From Pseudomonas viridiflava (GTDB taxonomy: Bacteria > Pseudomonadota > Gammaproteobacteria > Pseudomonadales > Pseudomonadaceae): DNA of 64,000 nucleotides. Below are positions 24,862 through 34,277 of the stretch, piece after piece. The notes beneath the pieces were generated by a model. That model searched no databases. It was given only the letters and a program-made list of their open reading frames with translations, and was not told the origin of the DNA. Where the stretch lies: NCBI RefSeq assembly GCF_900602065.1, contig NZ_UWFN01000328.1:124001-188000 (forward strand), given 5' to 3'. A program made the position numbers and the translations under genes. Numbering within the stretch: position 1 is the first letter of the stretch; each line of letters starts with the position of its first letter.

Positions 24862-25881
24862 ATGAACATCATCAAGAAAGCCACTGCACTGACCGTACTC
24901 GCTCTGTCTATCAACACCGCTTTCGCAGCCGACACCCCGTACATCGAGCACCAGACCCAAGGCTTCCTCAACGCCCTGGCCGCAGGTGGTGGCAAACCGC
25001 TTGAACAGTTGAGCCCCAAAGAGGCACGCGCCGTGCTCACCGGCGCACAGCAATCGGTAAAAGTTGATCTGTCGGGTGTGCAAGTCAGCGACCGCAGCAT
25101 CAAAGTGGCAGGCGAATCGATCGATCTGAAAATCGTCCGCCCGGCCAATGTCAAAGGTGATCTGCCGGTGTTCATGTTCTTCCATGGTGGCGGTTGGGTA
25201 CTGGGCGACTTCGCCACTCACGAACGCCTGATCCATGATCTGGTGGTCAACTCCGGCGCGGTAGCGGTGTACGTCAACTACACGCCGTCTCCCGAAGCGC
25301 ACTACCCGACTGCAATCAATCAGGCTTACGCCGCGACTAAATGGGTGGCTGAGCACGGTAAGGAAATCGGCGTCGATGGTTCGCGTCTGGCGGTGGCCGG
25401 TAACAGCGTCGGCGGCAACATGGCAGCCGTGGTCAGCTTGATGGCCAAGGAACAGAACACCCCGAAACTGCGCTTCCAGCTGTTGCTGTGGCCGGTGACC
25501 GACTCGAACTTCGAGACCGGTTCGTACAACGAATTTGCTGAAGGTCACTTCCTGACCAAAGGCATGATGAAGTGGTTCTGGGACAACTACACCACCAGCG
25601 CTACAGAGCGTGCGCAGATCCACGCTTCGCCACTCAAAGCGACAATCGAGCAACTGCGCGGCCTGCCGCCAGCGCTGGTACAGACCGCAGGTGCCGATGT
25701 GTTGCGTGATGAAGGCGAGGCCTACGCCCGTAAACTGGATGCTGCCGGTGTTGCTGTAACCACCGTGCGTTACAACGGCATGATCCACGACTACGGCCTG
25801 CTCAACCCGCTCAGCCAGATTCCGCAAGTACAAGCCGCGATGCGTCAGGCCGGTACTGAGTTGAAGGCACACTTGAACTAA
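24862..25881 (+). CDS. Exported alpha/beta hydrolase (HSL-type esterase)
   Basis: The 339-residue protein has a signal peptide (MNIIKKATALTVLALSINTA, cleaved near AFA-AD). The hormone-sensitive-lipase family oxyanion motif HGGGW is at 108-112. The nucleophile Ser182 sits in GNSVGG, and Asp279 (TAGADVLRDEG) and His309 (GMIHDYG) complete the triad. Such enzymes hydrolyse short-chain esters; this one should act in the periplasm. A strong terminator follows. It is likely an operon with the DoxX gene. Confidence 0.9.
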   Translation: MNIIKKATALTVLALSINTAFAADTPYIEHQTQGFLNALAAGGGKPLEQLSPKEARAVLTGAQQSVKVDLSGVQVSDRSIKVAGESIDLKIVRPANVKGDLPVFMFFHGGGWVLGDFATHERLIHDLVVNSGAVAVYVNYTPSPEAHYPTAINQAYAATKWVAEHGKEIGVDGSRLAVAGNSVGGNMAAVVSLMAKEQNTPKLRFQLLLWPVTDSNFETGSYNEFAEGHFLTKGMMKWFWDNYTTSATERAQIHASPLKATIEQLRGLPPALVQTAGADVLRDEGEAYARKLDAAGVAVTTVRYNGMIHDYGLLNPLSQIPQVQAAMRQAGTELKAHLN

Positions 25882-25903
25882 GCATCTCGTTAAATCTGAT
25901 ACT

Positions 25904-25940
25904 AAAACGCCGCTACTGCAACACGCAGAGCGGCGTTTTT
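25904..25940 (+). terminator. Rho-independent terminator of the esterase operon
   Basis: AACGCCGCT and AGCGGCGTT pair around a 14-base loop, and TTT follows. Confidence 0.85.
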
Positions 25941-26107
25941 GTCGTTTGAACAAAGGGCGTTTTGGTCAATAAATACGGGCACGTTACGTTCATCGGTTTG
26001 GTAATTTTTGTGTAGCTCATTTGCCATTTTCGGTGCAGGATTTTCCCGACGTTTTCAGCCGCCGTTGATCGGCGTTTCGTTCACCTCACTGATGGAGATG
26101 CTTGCTT

Positions 26108-26305
26108 ATGCTTATCCAAATAGAAGAAGGGACTCACGGCGCCAATTGGGTCGTGAAGCTGGACAATTACCCGGTTAAATGTCGCAGCCTGGACGAAGCA
26201 CGTGAATTTGCTAACAAAATGACATCACGCATTAATGCCCCTCATACATTGCCGGGACAGTTCAGTGCTACTTCGGTTAAACAAGCGGCGGCACATGCGC
26301 GCTAA
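26108..26305 (+). CDS. Small hypothetical protein
   Basis: The 65-residue protein begins MLIQIEEGTHGANWVVKLDNYP, then VKCRSLDEAREFANKMTSRI. The ATG at 26108 has GGAG ten bases upstream and is preferred over an in-frame TTG at 26102. The beta-beta-alpha pattern of the first 45 residues looks like a small folded domain (inference). A terminator directly follows. Confidence 0.7.
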   Translation: MLIQIEEGTHGANWVVKLDNYPVKCRSLDEAREFANKMTSRINAPHTLPGQFSATSVKQAAAHAR

Positions 26306-26331
26306 TGATCAAGTTATGACCCGGAAAATAA

Positions 26332-26358
26332 AGAGCCCGGCTAATTGCCGGGCTTTTC
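26332..26358 (+). terminator. Rho-independent terminator
   Basis: AGCCCGGC and GCCGGGCT pair around TAATT, followed by TTTC. Confidence 0.85.
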
Positions 26359-26432
26359 GTTTCTGCGACATCCTTTTCACATGATTTTCACGGGATCGCT
26401 TTTAACCTAGCGTCACTCCTGTTGAATCTCCT

Positions 26433-26460
26433 GACCCGCCTCGTAGCGGGTCTTTTTTTG
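26433..26460 (+). terminator. Second rho-independent terminator
   Basis: GACCCGC and GCGGGTC pair around CTCGTA, with seven T after the stem. It lies 75 bases beyond the previous terminator with no open frame between them, so a short RNA may end here. Confidence 0.8.
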
Positions 26461-26507
26461 CCTGCGATTTGGAGTTGCAACCGAAAGCGAGCCAATATCA
26501 CCGTCCC

Positions 26508-26596
26508 GTGGGAGCGAATTCATTCGCGAAGACTTCTCAGCAGGCAGCAAATCTTCAGCGGATGTAACGACCTCTTCGCGAATGAATTCGCTCCCA
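26508..26596. repeat. REP-type inverted repeat pair (GGGAGCGAATT family)
   Basis: GTGGGAGCGAATTCATTCGC and its complement flank about 40 bases. Confidence 0.85.
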
Positions 26597-26682
26597 CAAA
26601 GCTTGCGTCCCGCTTTGGATTTAACACCTTAGAGAACAAGGCTTTGCACGCTAGAGGAGCTATGGAAGTCCCAATAGCAAAT

Positions 26683-26877
26683 CTACTGAACGTTGCTTGC
26701 AGCCTCATTGCTGACAACCGTTTTTTCGCTTATCAGCGCACCTTCAGCCACTATCGCAAGCCGGTCCGAGCGAGTGCCATCCATAATTTTGCTGCTCCAC
26801 TGCCCTGCCATCGCCGCCATCCAGGCAAACAGGAACAGTGCGATCCCTTGCAGGGCCCATCTCGCGATCATCGGCAT
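26683..26877 (-). CDS. Small single-span membrane protein
   Basis: The 64-residue product starts MPMIARWALQGIALFLFAWMAAMAG, one membrane helix, followed by a polar tail. GGAGAG lies five bases upstream of the ATG at 26877, which is why this start is chosen over an upstream in-frame ATG. No family is recognised. Confidence 0.5.
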   Translation of the reverse strand: MPMIARWALQGIALFLFAWMAAMAGQWSSKIMDGTRSDRLAIVAEGALISEKTVVSNEAASNVQ

Positions 26878-27050
26878 AACATCTCTCCTGTCACTCACTT
26901 GATGAGGGGATGTAAACACTTCAGCGTTGCAAAACAATTTCACTGTAGATGAAGTTTTCGCCGTCGGTCTGGATGAAAGTATTTGTAAGAAGAAATTTCA
27001 GGATTCATGTGTGGTCTCTAATGAACAGAATCCATGAAAGGCTGCACAGC

Positions 27051-27431
27051 ATGAAGTTTTCCCGATTTGCCCAAGGTCTCTCCAAGTGGGCTGGAAGCGC
27101 ACGAACATTCATCGCGGCCATTGCCCTGATCTGCCTGTGGGCCATTTCCGGTCCCTGGTTTCATTACAACGACACCTGGCAACTGATCATCAACACCTCC
27201 ACCACCATCATCACGTTCCTGATGGTATTCCTGATCCAGAACACCCAGAACCGCGACAACGATGTGCTGCACATCAAGATTGATGAGTTGCTGCGTGTGA
27301 CCAAGGACGCACAGAACGCACTGCTGAGCCTGGACAAGCTGGACCATAAAGAGCTTCGGGCGCTGCGTAAGGAATACAGCGCCATTGGCGATAGCGAATC
27401 GCTGGGAGCAACACCCAAAAGCGAGCTTTGA
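27051..27431 (+). CDS. Low-affinity iron permease family protein
   Basis: The 126-residue protein matches the bacterial Fet4-like family (PF04120). Two membrane helices, FIAAIALICLWAISGPWF near 20-37 and WQLIINTSTTIITFLMVFLIQNTQNRD near 44-70, lead into the family motif, followed by the cytoplasmic KIDELLRVTKDAQNAL. The start at 27051 begins the domain. The family name comes from yeast Fet4; transport of iron by the bacterial members is not firmly shown. Location: inner membrane. Confidence 0.8.
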   Translation: MKFSRFAQGLSKWAGSARTFIAAIALICLWAISGPWFHYNDTWQLIINTSTTIITFLMVFLIQNTQNRDNDVLHIKIDELLRVTKDAQNALLSLDKLDHKELRALRKEYSAIGDSESLGATPKSEL

Positions 27432-27545
27432 TCAGGTTCCGGTGGTCCGCCGCCGGGAACTCTCGGGCGCCACAGCGATTCAGAGTTCATGAAGCCGACA
27501 CATAAAATCTCGTAGCGAGGCATTGGCCTACACAGGGAGTCGTCC

Positions 27546-28670
27546 ATGAGCGGATCCGGAACGAGCACTGAAAAAGCTGCAGTAGTTCTCCTGCCCACCC
27601 ATAAAAAACTCGCGACCCACGAAGTGGTTGTCCATCAAAAACTGGCAGAGAAAATCGCGACACTATTAGGCTGCGAGTTTCTCGGTCTGTACGACAGCGC
27701 CATTCACAAGGGCATGAACCTTTACTACATCCCGTCTGACACGTTGATTGGCAAGCAGGAAAACAGCGCGCTGAATATTCAGTCTGCCGATGATCTGTTC
27801 GGTGGTTTGATTGCCGAGCCTTTCATGGCCACCAAAGCCATCTCCCACCCGCTGCTGGACGATGCCACGGCGCAGCCGCCAGGCTGGTCACGGCAGATTC
27901 ATGAGGAGGCCGCCGACTCGGTTCTCGCAGGCTTTACCGTCTTCAATGAAGCGGACGCGATGCGCGCAGGCAAACTGGTTCTGGCCAACGGCTCTGCGCG
28001 GATCAAGCCGGTGCTGGCAACCGCAGGACGCGGGCAAATCGTTGCCACCGATCAAGGTGAGCTCGACGCCGCTCTCGCCGAGCAAGACATGGAAGAGGTC
28101 GCAACGTGGGGCCTGGTGATTGAGGAAGATCTCACTGACGTCATCACGCTGAGCGTGGGCCAGGTTCAGGTCGCCGGGATCACCGCCAGTTATCACGGCA
28201 CCCAATGCCTGACCGAAGACAACAACGGCGAGACGGTCTACGGCGGTTCTACGCTGTGGGTGGTGCGCGGCGGTTATGACGCGTTGCTTGCGCTGGAGCT
28301 TGAGGAGCCGGTCCGCCGCGCTGTCAGCCAGGCCATGCATTACGAAAATGCCGCCCTTGAGCACTTCCCGGACTTCATCGCCTCTCGGCGCAACTACGAC
28401 ATCGCACAAGGCACCAATGCCAAGGGCGAGCGCTGCTCGGGTGTGCTCGAACAGTCCTGGCGAATTGGCGGTGCGAGCCCTGCCGAAGTAGAGGCGCTTC
28501 TCGCCTTTGCTGCAGACCCGGCGTTGCAACGCATCTGTGCGTCGACTCACGAAATCTATGGCGAGACCACGATCCCGGCGGATGCCAGCGTACTTTACGA
28601 AGGCGACGACCCAGACGTTGGTTTCATCAGCAAATTCACAAAGGTCAAACCTTATGAGTGTGAGCAGTGA
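27546..28670 (+). CDS. DUF3182 family protein
   Basis: The 374-residue protein follows the DUF3182 pattern: VVHQKLAEKIATLLGCEF near 28-45, YYIPSDTLIG near 59-68, DLFGGLIAEPFMATKAISHPLL near 82-103 and WGLVIEEDLTDVITLSVGQVQVAG near 197-220. The latter part resembles an ATP-grasp-like core, so ligase activity is possible (inference). AGGGAG precedes the ATG. It overlaps the downstream hydrolase gene by 17 bases, so the two are translationally coupled. Confidence 0.8.
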   Translation: MSGSGTSTEKAAVVLLPTHKKLATHEVVVHQKLAEKIATLLGCEFLGLYDSAIHKGMNLYYIPSDTLIGKQENSALNIQSADDLFGGLIAEPFMATKAISHPLLDDATAQPPGWSRQIHEEAADSVLAGFTVFNEADAMRAGKLVLANGSARIKPVLATAGRGQIVATDQGELDAALAEQDMEEVATWGLVIEEDLTDVITLSVGQVQVAGITASYHGTQCLTEDNNGETVYGGSTLWVVRGGYDALLALELEEPVRRAVSQAMHYENAALEHFPDFIASRRNYDIAQGTNAKGERCSGVLEQSWRIGGASPAEVEALLAFAADPALQRICASTHEIYGETTIPADASVLYEGDDPDVGFISKFTKVKPYECEQ

Positions 28671-29424
28671 AAGCATTGAGATTGCCGTCGATGGCCAATC
28701 GATTTCCGGGACAATTCTGACCCCCGGCGCAAAAATCCCCGGCATTCTGTTCGTCCACGGCTGGGGCGGCAGCCAGCAACGAGACCTGGCGCGAGCCAAG
28801 AACATCACCGGCCTGGGATGTGTCTGCCTGACCTTCGATTTGCGCGGGCATGAGCGCACCCATGAAATGCGCGGCAAGGTATCGCGAGAGCAAAGCCTGG
28901 CCGACTTGCTCGCGGCCTACGACCGACTGGTCAGCCACCCGGCGGTCGACAGCGAAGCCATTGCCGTCATCGGCAGCAGTTACGGCGGCTATCTGGCAAC
29001 CATCCTCAGTTCCATGCGTCCCGTCAAATGGCTCGCCTTGCGGGTGCCTGCGCTGTACTGGGACGCCGATTGGCAGATGCCCAAACAAGAGCTGGACCGC
29101 GACAAGCTCGCTCACTATCGCCGCTCAGCCGTGACCGCCGCAGACAACCGGGCGCTGGCGGCCTGCAAAGAGTTTCAGGGTGACGTGCTACTGATCGAGT
29201 CCGAGCAGGATGACTACGTGCCGCACGCAACGCTGATGAGCTATCGCGGCGCATTCGAGCTGGCCCACTCCCTCACCTATCGCCTGGTGGATGGCGCGGA
29301 CCATGCGCTGAGCAGTGATCTTAGCCAGAGCATCTACAGCTCGATGCTGACTAACTGGATCAGCGAAATGGTGATCGGTGCCCGTCTCGTGGATTACCCG
29401 CACCATTCGGCGAAGTATTCCTGA
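28654..29424 (+). CDS. Cytoplasmic alpha/beta hydrolase
   Basis: The 256-residue protein has no signal peptide. The oxyanion motif is VHGWGGSQQRD near 35-45, the nucleophile elbow GSSYGG near 110-115, the acid ESEQDDYVPH near 190 and the His GADHAL near 220. The sequence order fits dienelactone-hydrolase-like or acyl-peptidase-like enzymes. The start at 28654 lies inside the end of the DUF3182 gene. Joint function with DUF3182 is implied by the overlap; the substrate is unknown. Confidence 0.85.
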   Translation: MSVSSESIEIAVDGQSISGTILTPGAKIPGILFVHGWGGSQQRDLARAKNITGLGCVCLTFDLRGHERTHEMRGKVSREQSLADLLAAYDRLVSHPAVDSEAIAVIGSSYGGYLATILSSMRPVKWLALRVPALYWDADWQMPKQELDRDKLAHYRRSAVTAADNRALAACKEFQGDVLLIESEQDDYVPHATLMSYRGAFELAHSLTYRLVDGADHALSSDLSQSIYSSMLTNWISEMVIGARLVDYPHHSAKYS

Positions 29425-29476
29425 GGTATATACACCTTGCTCACACAGATGTGATGAACCTCACGATTGTGGGGAC

Positions 29477-29578
29477 ATTGTGGGACCGGCTTCAGCCGGG
29501 AAAGCGGTATTTCTGACGAGTCATTATCTGTTGCGGCCTCTTCCCGGCTAAAGCGTGAGGCCGCCCAGCCGGCCCCAC
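29477..29578. repeat. REP-type inverted repeat pair, imperfect
   Basis: TGTGGGACCGGCTTCAGCC and a right arm split by GTGAGGCCGCC (CTTCCCGGCTAAAGC then CCGGCCCCAC), between convergent genes. Confidence 0.7.
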
Positions 29579-29614
29579 TTCAGCATCTAGGCAAACAGAG
29601 AATCCCCCGCAGAA

Positions 29615-30805
29615 TCAATCGCCCTGCCGACCATCAAGCCCCGGCACCAGAATCACCTTGCGGCACTCCTCCTGCTTCTTGTCAAACAGTGTGTAGCCCT
29701 CGGCGGCATTTTCCAGCGACATGCGATGGGTAATTATCGCCTCTGGTTCCAGCGCGCCACTTTCGATGTGCTCCAGCAGTTCAGGCAGATAGCGCTGCAC
29801 GTGGGTCTGGCCCATCTTGAACGTCAGGCCTTTATCGAACGCGTCGCCGAACAGGAAGCCATGGATAAAACCGGCGTAAACGCCCGGCACGCTCACGACA
29901 CCGCCCCGACGTACCGAAGCGATGCACTGACGCAAAGCCTTGCCGCTACTGCCTTCCAGTTTCAACGTTGCCAGAATGGTTTCGGTGGTGCTGCCTTTGG
30001 CCTCGAACCCGACCGCGTCGATCACTCCATCCACGCCGCGCATGCCACGCGTCTGCTGGATGATGGTATCAGCCGGATCATCGTCCTCGTCGAAGTTGAT
30101 CGGGATCACGCCGTATGTACTTTGCGCGTAGCTCAGGCGGTATGGGTGGTGATCGACCATGAAGATTTTCTCCACGCCGAGCATTCGCGCACACGCTGCA
30201 CTGAGCAGACCTACCGGCCCAGCCCCGTAGATTGCCAGACTCGAACCCTGACCTACACCGCTGTTGAGCACCGCTTGCCAGGCAGTAGGGAGGATGTCGG
30301 AAAGGAACAGCACCTTTTCATCGGCGAGCGTGCCCGGCACTTTGAATGGGCCGGTATTGCCTTTGGGCACCCGCACATACTCAGCCTGCCCGCCCGGAAT
30401 GCCGCCGTACAAATGGCTGAAACCGAACAATGCCGCCCCCGGTGGAATGGACTTCTTGTTGAGGATCGCGCCACGCCCGGTGTTCGTGGTTTCGCACGCT
30501 GCGAACTGATCCAGCTGGCAGAAGAAACAACTGCCACAGGCAATTACGAATGGGATCACAACCCGGTCGCCAGGCTTGACCGTTGTCACCTGAGAGCCGA
30601 CTTCTTCGACGATGCCCATAAATTCATGGCCGAAAATATCGCCCGACTCTGTTGCAGGGATCTTGCCGCGATACAAGTGCAGATCCGAACCACAAATGGC
30701 CGTTGCGGTGACTTTCAGCAAAACGTCATCGACTTCTTCAATGACCGGATCAGGAACGGTATCGACTCGAACATCGTGAGCGCCGTGATAAGTCAGTGCA
30801 CGCAT
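29615..30805 (-). CDS. Zinc-dependent alcohol dehydrogenase (formaldehyde-dehydrogenase-like)
   Basis: This is a 396-residue medium-chain dehydrogenase. Catalytic zinc ligands are Cys38 (ICGSDLHLYRG), His60 and Glu61 (FGHEFMG). The structural zinc site is Cys90, Cys93, Cys96 and Cys104. The NAD-binding fold shows AIYGAGPVGLLSAACARMLG. Extra loops and the long C-terminal half resemble glutathione-independent formaldehyde dehydrogenase. The substrate is not known. AGGAGAG precedes the ATG. It is a single gene flanked by REP units. Confidence 0.85.
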   Translation of the reverse strand: MRALTYHGAHDVRVDTVPDPVIEEVDDVLLKVTATAICGSDLHLYRGKIPATESGDIFGHEFMGIVEEVGSQVTTVKPGDRVVIPFVIACGSCFFCQLDQFAACETTNTGRGAILNKKSIPPGAALFGFSHLYGGIPGGQAEYVRVPKGNTGPFKVPGTLADEKVLFLSDILPTAWQAVLNSGVGQGSSLAIYGAGPVGLLSAACARMLGVEKIFMVDHHPYRLSYAQSTYGVIPINFDEDDDPADTIIQQTRGMRGVDGVIDAVGFEAKGSTTETILATLKLEGSSGKALRQCIASVRRGGVVSVPGVYAGFIHGFLFGDAFDKGLTFKMGQTHVQRYLPELLEHIESGALEPEAIITHRMSLENAAEGYTLFDKKQEECRKVILVPGLDGRQGD

Positions 30806-31004
30806 TTTTCTCTCCTTGCAGGCATGAAAGCAAAGCGGGCAGAAATACCCGGACCTAACAAGTGAGAGCGAGGGGAAGAAGTAAGTTCAGAGGGTCTTGA
30901 AGCAAAGATGACCAGTGGCTAATCTCGTCGCCGCCGGGCTGGGGGCTTGAACCTAGCGGGGAGGATTTATCCAAGCTCGCTTTCGCGAGGCAGGCACAGT
31001 TCCT

Positions 31005-31091
31005 TGTGGGAGCCGGGCTTGCCCGCGATAAGGACGACGCGATTCATGCGAGACCGAGTTACCCTTATCGCGGGCAAGCCCGGCTCCCACA
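31005..31091. repeat. REP-type inverted repeat pair (GGGAGCCGGGCTTGCC family)
   Basis: TGTGGGAGCCGGGCTTGCCC and its complement GGGCAAGCCCGGCTCCCACA flank about 47 bases, just after the garD stop. Confidence 0.85.
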
Positions 31092-31109
31092 GCAAAGACA
31101 GCGCTGATA

Positions 31110-32663
31110 TCAGGTAATCGGCGCCGGGTTGAACAGGGTGATGTCGTTGTGCAAACGATAATGCTCGGTCCAGGTCTTTTTCTTGCCGCTGGCCACGTCC
31201 AGGTAGAAGTGGAACAGCTCCCAGCCCAGGTCCTCGATCGAAGCACGGCCGGTTGCGATACGGCCAGCATCGATGTCGATCAGGTCAGGCCAGCGCTGCG
31301 CCAGTTCTGTACGGGTCGACACCTTGACCACAGGTGACATTGCCAGGCCATAAGGCGTGCCACGTCCGGTGGTGAACACATGCAGGTTCATCCCGGCTGC
31401 CAGCTGCAAGGTGCCGCAGACAAAGTCGCTGGCCGGTGTTGCGCAGAAAATCAGGCCTTTGCGCTTGAAACGCTCGCCAGGGCCAAGCACGCCATTGATA
31501 GCGCTGTTGCCGGATTTGACGATCGATCCCAGGGACTTCTCGACAATGTTCGACAGCCCGCCCTTCTTGTTGCCCGGCGTGGTGTTGGCGCTACGATCTG
31601 CCTCGCCTTTTGCCAGGTAACGGTCGTACCAGTCCATTTCCCGAACCAGTTCCTCGGCCACTTCCTGCGTCTCCGCGCGGGAGGTGAGCAAGTAGATGGC
31701 GTCGCGCACTTCGGTCACTTCCGAGAACATTACCGTTGCGCCTGCGCGCAGCAGCAAGTCCGAGGCATAACCCAGCGCCGGATTGGCGGTAATGCCCGAA
31801 AACGCATCGCTGCCGCCGCACTGCATGCCCAGAATCAACTCCGAGGCAGGTACGGTTTCACGGCGACGCAGATCCAGCTTCTTCAAGCGCACTTCGGCCA
31901 ACTCCATGATCTGCTCGATCATTTCATTGAAGCCATGGCTGGAGTCCTGCAGGCGATACATCCACTGATCACTGAGATCGACGGACAGGTCGTCTTCATG
32001 CATGACTTGCCCGGCCTGCAGTTTTTCGCAGCCCAGACCGATCACCAGCGCTTCGCCACCCAGGTTCGGGTTACGCGCAAGGTTACGCACGGTACGGATC
32101 GGGATGTAAGCGTCAGTTGCGGTAATAGCCACACCACAACCGTAAGTATGAGTAAGTGCCACCACGTCATCGACGTGGGGGTACTTGGGCAACAGCTCTT
32201 CGCGGATGCGCTTGACCGCATGGTCAAGCACCCCGGTCACGCATTGCACAGTGGTGGTAATGCCCAGAATGTTGCGCGTGCCGACGGTACCGTCGGCGTT
32301 GCGATAACCTTCGAAGGTAAAACCTTCCAGCGGTGCGCCTCTTTCCGGCACTGCGTCTGACATCGGCAGGCTGTCCAGAGCCGGTGCCGATGGCATACGC
32401 AGTTGATCTTCCCTGACCCAACTGCCCCGTGGAATCGGCTGCAGGGCATACCCAATGGTGTGCCCGTAACGAATGATCGGCTCGCCTTCAGCGATATCGA
32501 CGGTATTGACCTTGTGGCTCTGCGGAACGTTATCGACGGTCACCAGACCATTATCAAATTCAGTACCGGCAGGCACACCTTGATCGTTAACTACTACCAC
32601 CACGTTATCCAGCTCATGCAGCCGGATGTAACGCGGGGAGTCGGCATGTTGAATCAGGTTCAT
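31110..32663 (-). CDS. garD: Galactarate dehydratase
   Basis: The 517-residue protein is a UxaA/GarD-family dehydratase that turns galactarate into 5-dehydro-4-deoxyglucarate. The N-terminal SAF-like domain (IRLHELDNVVVVVNDQG) is followed by FEGYRNADGTVGTRNILGITTTVQC near 120-144 and the conserved ALTHTYGCGVAITATDAYIPIRTVRNLARNPNLGG region, with Cys residues that bind the metal. ATG 32663 has GAGGAAA upstream and is preferred over the adjacent GTG. It is the last gene of the kdgD-gudP-garD set and starts 10 bases after gudP ends. Confidence 0.9.
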   Translation of the reverse strand: MNLIQHADSPRYIRLHELDNVVVVVNDQGVPAGTEFDNGLVTVDNVPQSHKVNTVDIAEGEPIIRYGHTIGYALQPIPRGSWVREDQLRMPSAPALDSLPMSDAVPERGAPLEGFTFEGYRNADGTVGTRNILGITTTVQCVTGVLDHAVKRIREELLPKYPHVDDVVALTHTYGCGVAITATDAYIPIRTVRNLARNPNLGGEALVIGLGCEKLQAGQVMHEDDLSVDLSDQWMYRLQDSSHGFNEMIEQIMELAEVRLKKLDLRRRETVPASELILGMQCGGSDAFSGITANPALGYASDLLLRAGATVMFSEVTEVRDAIYLLTSRAETQEVAEELVREMDWYDRYLAKGEADRSANTTPGNKKGGLSNIVEKSLGSIVKSGNSAINGVLGPGERFKRKGLIFCATPASDFVCGTLQLAAGMNLHVFTTGRGTPYGLAMSPVVKVSTRTELAQRWPDLIDIDAGRIATGRASIEDLGWELFHFYLDVASGKKKTWTEHYRLHNDITLFNPAPIT

Positions 32664-32673
32664 CACGGTTTCC

Positions 32674-34053
32674 TCAGGATTTAGCTTGAGAAAGTTCGCT
32701 GGCGTCTTCGCCAGTCAGTGGCCCCTTGGTTGGAGGCTCTTTCAGTTCAACGCGTTTGATCTCGCCAACAATAAAGATATAGCTGAACACCGCTACCACG
32801 GCGTTGGCACCCACGAACACCAGAGCCCATTTGAACGAGCCCGTGGAGCTGATGATGTAACCAATCACGATAGGGGTAGTGATCGAAGCGATGTTACCGA
32901 AGGTGTTGAACAGGCCACCGCTCAAACCGGCGATCTGCTTTGGCGAAGCGTCGGACATAACAGCCCAGCCCAGCGCGCCTACACCTTTACCGAAGAATGC
33001 CAGGGCCATGAAGCCAACGACCATCCATTCGATATCAACGTAGTTACAGGCAACGATAGACGTCGACAGCAGTAAGCCGCCGATGATCGGAGCCTTGCGA
33101 GCGAAGGTCAGCGAGTGGCCTTTGCGCAGCAGGTAGTCGGAAATCACACCGCCCAAGACACCACCGATAAAACCACAGATCGCTGGCAGGGACGCAATGA
33201 TGCCCGCCTTGAGGATGGTCATGCCACGTTCTTGAACCAGGTACACCGGGAACCAGGTCAGGAAGAAGTAGGTGATGCCGTTGATGCAGTACTGGCTCAG
33301 ATAGATACCGAGCATCATGCGGTTGGTCAGCAACTGACGGATGTAGTCCCATTTAGGGCCGCCGCTCTTGCCTTTACCTTTGCCCTGGTCTTGATCCATG
33401 TCGACCATGCCGCCGTTGTTGGCGATGTGATCAAACTCTTCCTTGTTGATGCGCGGGTGCTGGCGCGGGCTGTAGATGACTTTCATCCAGATCGCCGAGA
33501 ACACGATACCAATGGCACCCATCACGACGAACACATGCTGCCAGCCGAACTTGTAGACGATCCAGCCCATGAGCGGAGCGAACAGTACGGTGGCGAAGTA
33601 TTGCGCGGAGTTGAAGATGGCAGATGCTGTGCCGCGTTCAGCGGTCGGGAACCAGGCTGCCACGATACGCGCGTTGCCAGGGAAGGAAGGCGCTTCGGCC
33701 AGACCGACCATGAAACGCAGCATGAACAGCACAACGACGGCAGAGCCGACGCCGAATTCACCTACATAGCCTTGCAGCAAGGTGAACAGCGACCAGGTGA
33801 AGATGCTTAATGCGTAGATTTTCTTGGAACCGAAACGGTCGAGCAGCCAGCCGCCTGGAATCTGACCAGCCACGTAGGCCCAGCCGAAAGCAGAGAAGAT
33901 GTACCCGAGAGTGACGGCGTCGATACCAAGGTCTTTTTGCAGGCTGGAGCCCGCGATAGCGATGGTGGCGCGGTCGGCGTAGTTGATCGTGGTCACCAGA
34001 AAAAGCATGAGCAGGATCAAATAGCGGACGTGAGTCGGCTTGGACTGTTGCAT
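32674..34053 (-). CDS. gudP: D-glucarate/galactarate permease (MFS)
   Basis: The 459-residue protein is a twelve-helix anion:cation symporter of the GudP/GarP type. The family start RYLILLMLFLVTTINYADRAT near 10-30 and the loop GWLLDRFGSKKIYALS near 73-88 are both present. The central cytoplasmic loop carries KGKGKSGGPKWDYIRQLL. Substrate assignment follows from the flanking kdgD and garD genes. GGGAG is eight bases before the ATG. Confidence 0.9.
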   Translation of the reverse strand: MQQSKPTHVRYLILLMLFLVTTINYADRATIAIAGSSLQKDLGIDAVTLGYIFSAFGWAYVAGQIPGGWLLDRFGSKKIYALSIFTWSLFTLLQGYVGEFGVGSAVVVLFMLRFMVGLAEAPSFPGNARIVAAWFPTAERGTASAIFNSAQYFATVLFAPLMGWIVYKFGWQHVFVVMGAIGIVFSAIWMKVIYSPRQHPRINKEEFDHIANNGGMVDMDQDQGKGKGKSGGPKWDYIRQLLTNRMMLGIYLSQYCINGITYFFLTWFPVYLVQERGMTILKAGIIASLPAICGFIGGVLGGVISDYLLRKGHSLTFARKAPIIGGLLLSTSIVACNYVDIEWMVVGFMALAFFGKGVGALGWAVMSDASPKQIAGLSGGLFNTFGNIASITTPIVIGYIISSTGSFKWALVFVGANAVVAVFSYIFIVGEIKRVELKEPPTKGPLTGEDASELSQAKS

Positions 34054-34235
34054 GTGTGTGAACTCCCACTAATTATTTTTTTTACGCGGGTAAATCTATT
34101 TTTTTACGCTGCTTGCGCCTGCCGGCCCCTTGGAAATAGTCGTGTGTACGACGCTCCCCACCCACAGTTAATGCGCTTCCTTACAAGCCGATGCAGACTT
34201 CATCAGCCTTGTGTTGCTGGCAAACCGCCCATGGC

Positions 34236-34265
34236 ACAAAGCCGCTGATCGCTCAGCGGCTTTGT
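34236..34265 (-). terminator. Perfect hairpin between kdgD and gudP
   Basis: A 13-bp perfect stem (ACAAAGCCGCTGA and complement) closes on a 4-base loop just after the kdgD stop. The T-run is short, so it may set relative expression within the operon instead of ending it. Confidence 0.65.
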
Positions 34266-34277
34266 TTCCGTGGTGTG

